Source of the DNA: Emydura subglobosa
Lineage: Eukaryota > Chordata > Testudines > Chelidae
Reading direction: 5' to 3'
Assembly: GCA_007922225.1 (NCBI GenBank)
Contig: ML679962.1
Coordinates: 29,681,563 to 29,745,562, forward strand
Length of the DNA stretch: 64,000 nucleotides
The notes below the pieces were generated by a model. It saw nothing but the letters and a program-made list of their open reading frames with translations. It was not told the DNA's origin and did no database searches. This document shows positions 60,595 to 64,000 of the stretch, in pieces. Every line of letters begins with the position of its first letter. Within the stretch, counting starts at the first letter, position 1. The position numbers were made by a program, and so were the translations under genes.

Positions 60595-62145
60595 TTCCTG
60601 AGCTGGTATTGAGACCATGAGGTTTAACTTTAGCGTCACACATGAATGATTACTTATTTCCTCAAGCACTTGGATGCAGAAGCAGCTGGAAGAGTGTGTT
60701 GCATGTCGAGCCATCTGTTTAGCATTGGCATCCATGCAATTCTATTACCAGGGTGGAATTCATGTAGACAAGATCTTAAGGACCATTGAAGAATCAGATT
60801 GTGGCCTCAGACATTTTTCTGGTTATGTGACTGTTTCAGGAATGTCAGGCTATATACCCAGAGTACAGATGAATTTGAACTAGTAGAATGAAATAGCAGT
60901 AGGCAATAAAGTTACAGAGTCCTTCTTGAAGGACTGGCTCAGTCTATTGTCCCAATAAGTGAACACACTTGCTTTTGCTTTGTTGACAAAACGTGTTGCA
61001 CAACTGCACTTTCAGTAGTCATTTTTTATAGCGGTTTAAGTCACATGGGCTTTTAAGTTGATCCTTCTGTATTGTTACTGTGACAGATAATGCATTTTCT
61101 GCAATATCCTGGACAAACCTTATAGAATTAAGTTTAAGTATTGTAGGAGGTCATTGTATTAAAAATGCAAATGTTTAGGCATTATTGTGGGATTGTATGT
61201 AACCTCTCTAGTGGGGAGACATGACTAATGTAAACCCTGACAAGGGTTCCGAGCGTCAAAGGACTATTTTAAACAATGCATCTCCTCCTTCTGCAGTTAT
61301 ACTGTGACAGCATGGAAGCAATGACCTAGATCTAGTGAAGGGCATAGCTGTCTGGATGGTGTAGAACGTAACACAAGTTGGCAAATACTGCAAGCTATTT
61401 TCAATGCACGCTTGCTCAAAATTTTAAACTGATCACCTTTGGCCAGTGTCTCACCCTTTTGTTCACTTCTGTGGCCATCTGGATGATCCAGTTTTACAGG
61501 CATGAATGTTACATATTCTCAAAGACTCCAGCTGCAAGAAGGGAAGAAACATCTGTGAAAATGGGTATGTGGGGGTGTTAAATTTTAAATTCCTAACACC
61601 TCGAAGTAGATAAGAATTTAGAGATGGGGGCCCAAGGCAATAAGTTTATTTTAAAAGGAATCCCTAGACAGCATTGATCCTGGCCCTTCCAACTCCTAAT
61701 GACACCTGGCAGGTTATGTAAATAACAATCGGCTAAGAGAACATATACACCGAACCTTAATGGATCCACATGATCAGCATTCACATGGAGAGATAAGGAA
61801 GACACTCATATTAATTAGCAGATGGTAAATTGCCTCATTACCACTTTAGCCAAAAAGCTACACTGAAAGAAACTACTGGAATGTTTATTGTGAATAATAA
61901 TTGATGGGATAAAATTGGTCCATGTATGTGGTTAATGAAGTCTAAGATATAATGGGAAATTATCAGCAAGGGCCATCTGGTGACAGACAGACGAGAAGAA
62001 GAGTGGGGTGGCTATTGCACATCAACATCAGTTAGTGTTAACAATAAATAGCACCATGTCCTAGTAAAGCACTGTGTATAATAGGACACTACCCCACTCA
62101 CACCATTAGACATATACATCTTTGCCTTTAGACGGTGAAATCCTG
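60595..62145. other. Intergenic, no gene seen
   Basis: No supported feature; small open frames only. Confidence 0.45.
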
Positions 62146-62150
62146 GCCCA

Positions 62151-62412
62151 ATAGGGTATGTCCACTCTGCAATTCATCATCCCCGGCTGGCCCGGGGCTC
62201 AGACTGTGGGGCTGTTTAAGTGCAATGGAGACTTCTGGGTAGGGGTTTCAGCCTGAATTCGGGGACCCTCCCACTGCACAGGGTCCTAGAGACCAAAGAC
62301 CAAGCCCGAATGTCTATACTGCAATTAAACAGCCCCTTAACCCAAGTTCAGTGAGCCTGAGTCAGCTGGCGTGGGACAGCCATGCGTGTCGAACTGCAGT
62401 GTAGATACCTGT
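62151..62412. mobile_element. Palindromic MITE, 'GGGTATGTCTACACTGC' type (Chompy-like)
   Basis: Left end GGGTATGTCCACTCTGCAAT and right end AACTGCAGTGTAGATACCT are inverted repeats. Inside, GGCTGTTTAAGTGCAATGGA mirrors TACTGCAATTAAACAGCCCC, and GGGGACCCTCCCACTGCACA sits near the centre. The overall layout is that of abundant crocodilian/turtle MITEs. Non-coding; the target duplication is not clear. Confidence 0.8.
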
Positions 62413-62427
62413 AGAAGGCAATAGTAG

Positions 62428-62462
62428 CTTTGCCATTGACTTCAATGGAGGCCAGAATTTCG
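62428..62462. repeat. TTGCCATTGACTTCAATGG core
   Basis: Contains the perfect palindromic-type core CCATTGACTTCAATGG (about 62433-62448) followed by AGGCCAGAATTTC. The same wording recurs at 15.99 kb and, degraded, elsewhere. A 16-T run follows at 62466-62481. Confidence 0.7.
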
Positions 62463-62484
62463 ATCTTTTTTTTTTTTTTTTCCT

Positions 62485-64000
62485 TTTCTCAATCAGCACT
62501 ACTGAAAATTGAAAGAATGGCACAATCACCCTTGGACCCTATTCAAGATCTGGATAGCAAAAGTCACTCAAGACCTCTCCCCATTTCCAGGTTTGGTCTT
62601 AGATATCCCTAAAACACATAACTGGAGCAGGAGAACCCTACTGATGTGGCCTCTTCCCCCAACAAAAAGAAAATAAATCCAGTATTATGGCCTAGAGTTT
62701 GTGTTTCTTTGGGGCCTTTATTCAAACCCCCAGATTAGCTCACTACCCTGACCAGACCAACACCCTTTCATTCTGCTGACAGAAGAGAGCCCTGATTTTA
62801 ATACTAGACTGGATAAAATACTAGAAAATGTTGAACTGTGTGGAATTGTTGAACAACATGAACAATCCTGTTTGAGATAAAGAGATGGACTGAATGGTCT
62901 ACAGCACTTTTCATTTCCATGGTAGACAGGCCACTAAACCATTCCCTCCAAACTTACGTCAGTCTGTTTCCATTGCAACATGTAAGAGAAAACAGGATGC
63001 GTTTCACTGAAAGTGCAGTAAGAGGGAAGTGTAAATCTGTTGGCACTTTTTTGAGATTAAAGATTTAAATATGATCTTAAAAAGTAAAAATAAAAAGTCT
63101 CTTGCTACTGTGCACAAGAAGATATCTAGGATCTGTGGCCTGAATTTGGATCTCAGTGTCACATGTGCAAATACTAGTTAAGTCACACAGTCCTGATTTT
63201 GTATGTGAAGGCAGAATTTTGTCTTTTGCCTTCAGGGATATTGGTTTAAGGAAGGATATATACAGCTACTGAAGAGTTATTGTCTGGTTAAATCTTGTTG
63301 CATCTTTGTTTCATTTCTGGTTTTGCCAATCTTCTCCCCTTGCAGAATACTGGCTATGTTCCAAAAAATTCCAACCAATAGATTTCCAATACACATTTGA
63401 ACTGAAGTCTGTGTCAGAAGCAGAGAAGAATGTGCTCAATTTAAAATGCTTGGTTCTAGCAGTTTGCTACTGTCTAATATATTTATTTTTAAGTGACTTT
63501 AGTGTTAATAGAAGATGGCAGATTGCCAGCCCCGAACCAAAGTCCCCAATTTATGCACAGTACAAGTACAACCCAGTTAATATTGTGGTTTATAACTGAA
63601 TGCCCTTTTCAATCATGTCTGTGGTTTACAACATTATAATCCTCTGATAAAGTTAATATCTCTTGAATCAAAATCTCACTTATAAAATCAGTCATTTTAT
63701 GAGGAAGAAAAGCTTTTTGTTCTATCAAAAGCCAGTTCTAGGGGAGTATATTGCAAGCCTTTGATATAAGTTAATGCTACTTTTTAGCGCAGACATAAAT
63801 AGTCGCCTAAAAGATGTCTTCTCTCTTACACCTGCTGAATGGCCAATTGATCATATAATTAACATGACCCATTATGCATCGTATCAAATGAGCCTATTAT
63901 TGAATTTTGACAAATATATATATTGTAAGCTCACATTTATCATGGCCTCCTGCAAGATGCTTCTTTATTACCCTCTTTAGTTTCTATTTAATGGGAAAAA
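62485..64000. other. Intergenic, no supported gene
   Basis: AT-rich. A 97-codon open frame at 63306-63599 has one hydrophobic stretch (CLVLAVCYCLIYLFL) but no recognised family. Nothing else is seen. Confidence 0.4.

Noticed and set aside
63306..63599. 97-codon open frame with a hydrophobic stretch near the right edge
   Set aside because: No recognisable family, AT-rich composition like its flanks, starts at an internal ATG, and no splice or promoter support.
1..64000. CRISPR arrays, operons, phage or bacterial mobile systems
   Set aside because: No regularly spaced repeats or adjacent co-oriented intact genes; everything points to vertebrate nuclear DNA.
1..64000. tRNA, rRNA or snRNA genes
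   Set aside because: B-box-like GGTTCAA words at 38.33 and 45.0 kb belong to SINE-type contexts and have no cloverleaf around them. No other candidates were seen by eye.

Overview
This window looks like a stretch of amniote nuclear chromosome, most likely from a turtle or a close non-avian relative. It has intron-split coding sequence, a CpG island, and many decayed CR1 LINEs of the archelosaur type (turtles, crocodilians, birds). It also has CORE-SINE/MIR and L2 fragments, a DIRS-like retroelement remnant, and several palindromic MITE families with ends such as GGGTATGTCTACACTGC. No bacterial gene organisation is present. Taxonomic placement rests on recognising repeat style from memory, not on a database search.

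Only one protein-coding gene can be supported: VMA21, the ER-resident assembly factor of the vacuolar proton pump (V-ATPase). It lies on the minus strand at 3534-7376 with three coding exons (7336-7376, 5119-5228, 3534-3676). All splice junctions fit GT/AG and phase, giving a 97-residue protein with two membrane spans. Its start codon lies in a CpG island (about 6680-8090). Upstream of the ATG are an ETS site, an M-box/CLEAR-like E-box, a CACGTG E-box and an Sp1-type GC box. The 3' UTR and downstream flank run left towards position 1.

From about 8.1 kb to the right end I see no supportable exon. That 56 kb is intergenic sequence built from repeats: a hAT-type MITE with an 8-bp target duplication (15.2 kb), an L2-like LINE (17.6 kb), a 24-bp near-perfect long inverted repeat (21.8 kb), CR1 copies (23.4, 24.7, 28.1, 30.5, 43.3, 48.4, 51.8 and 55.7 kb), a DIRS-like gag remnant (39.1-40.2 kb), CORE-SINEs (33.8, 44.95, 46.25 kb), and MITEs (6.4, 45.3, 62.15 kb). 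Many very short palindromes centred on a CCATTGACTTCAATGG-like core are scattered throughout.

I did not find a new multi-gene system. The points most worth following up are the VMA21 promoter motifs, the family of short palindromes, the 21.8-kb hairpin, and several repeat junctions that record insertion or repair events.
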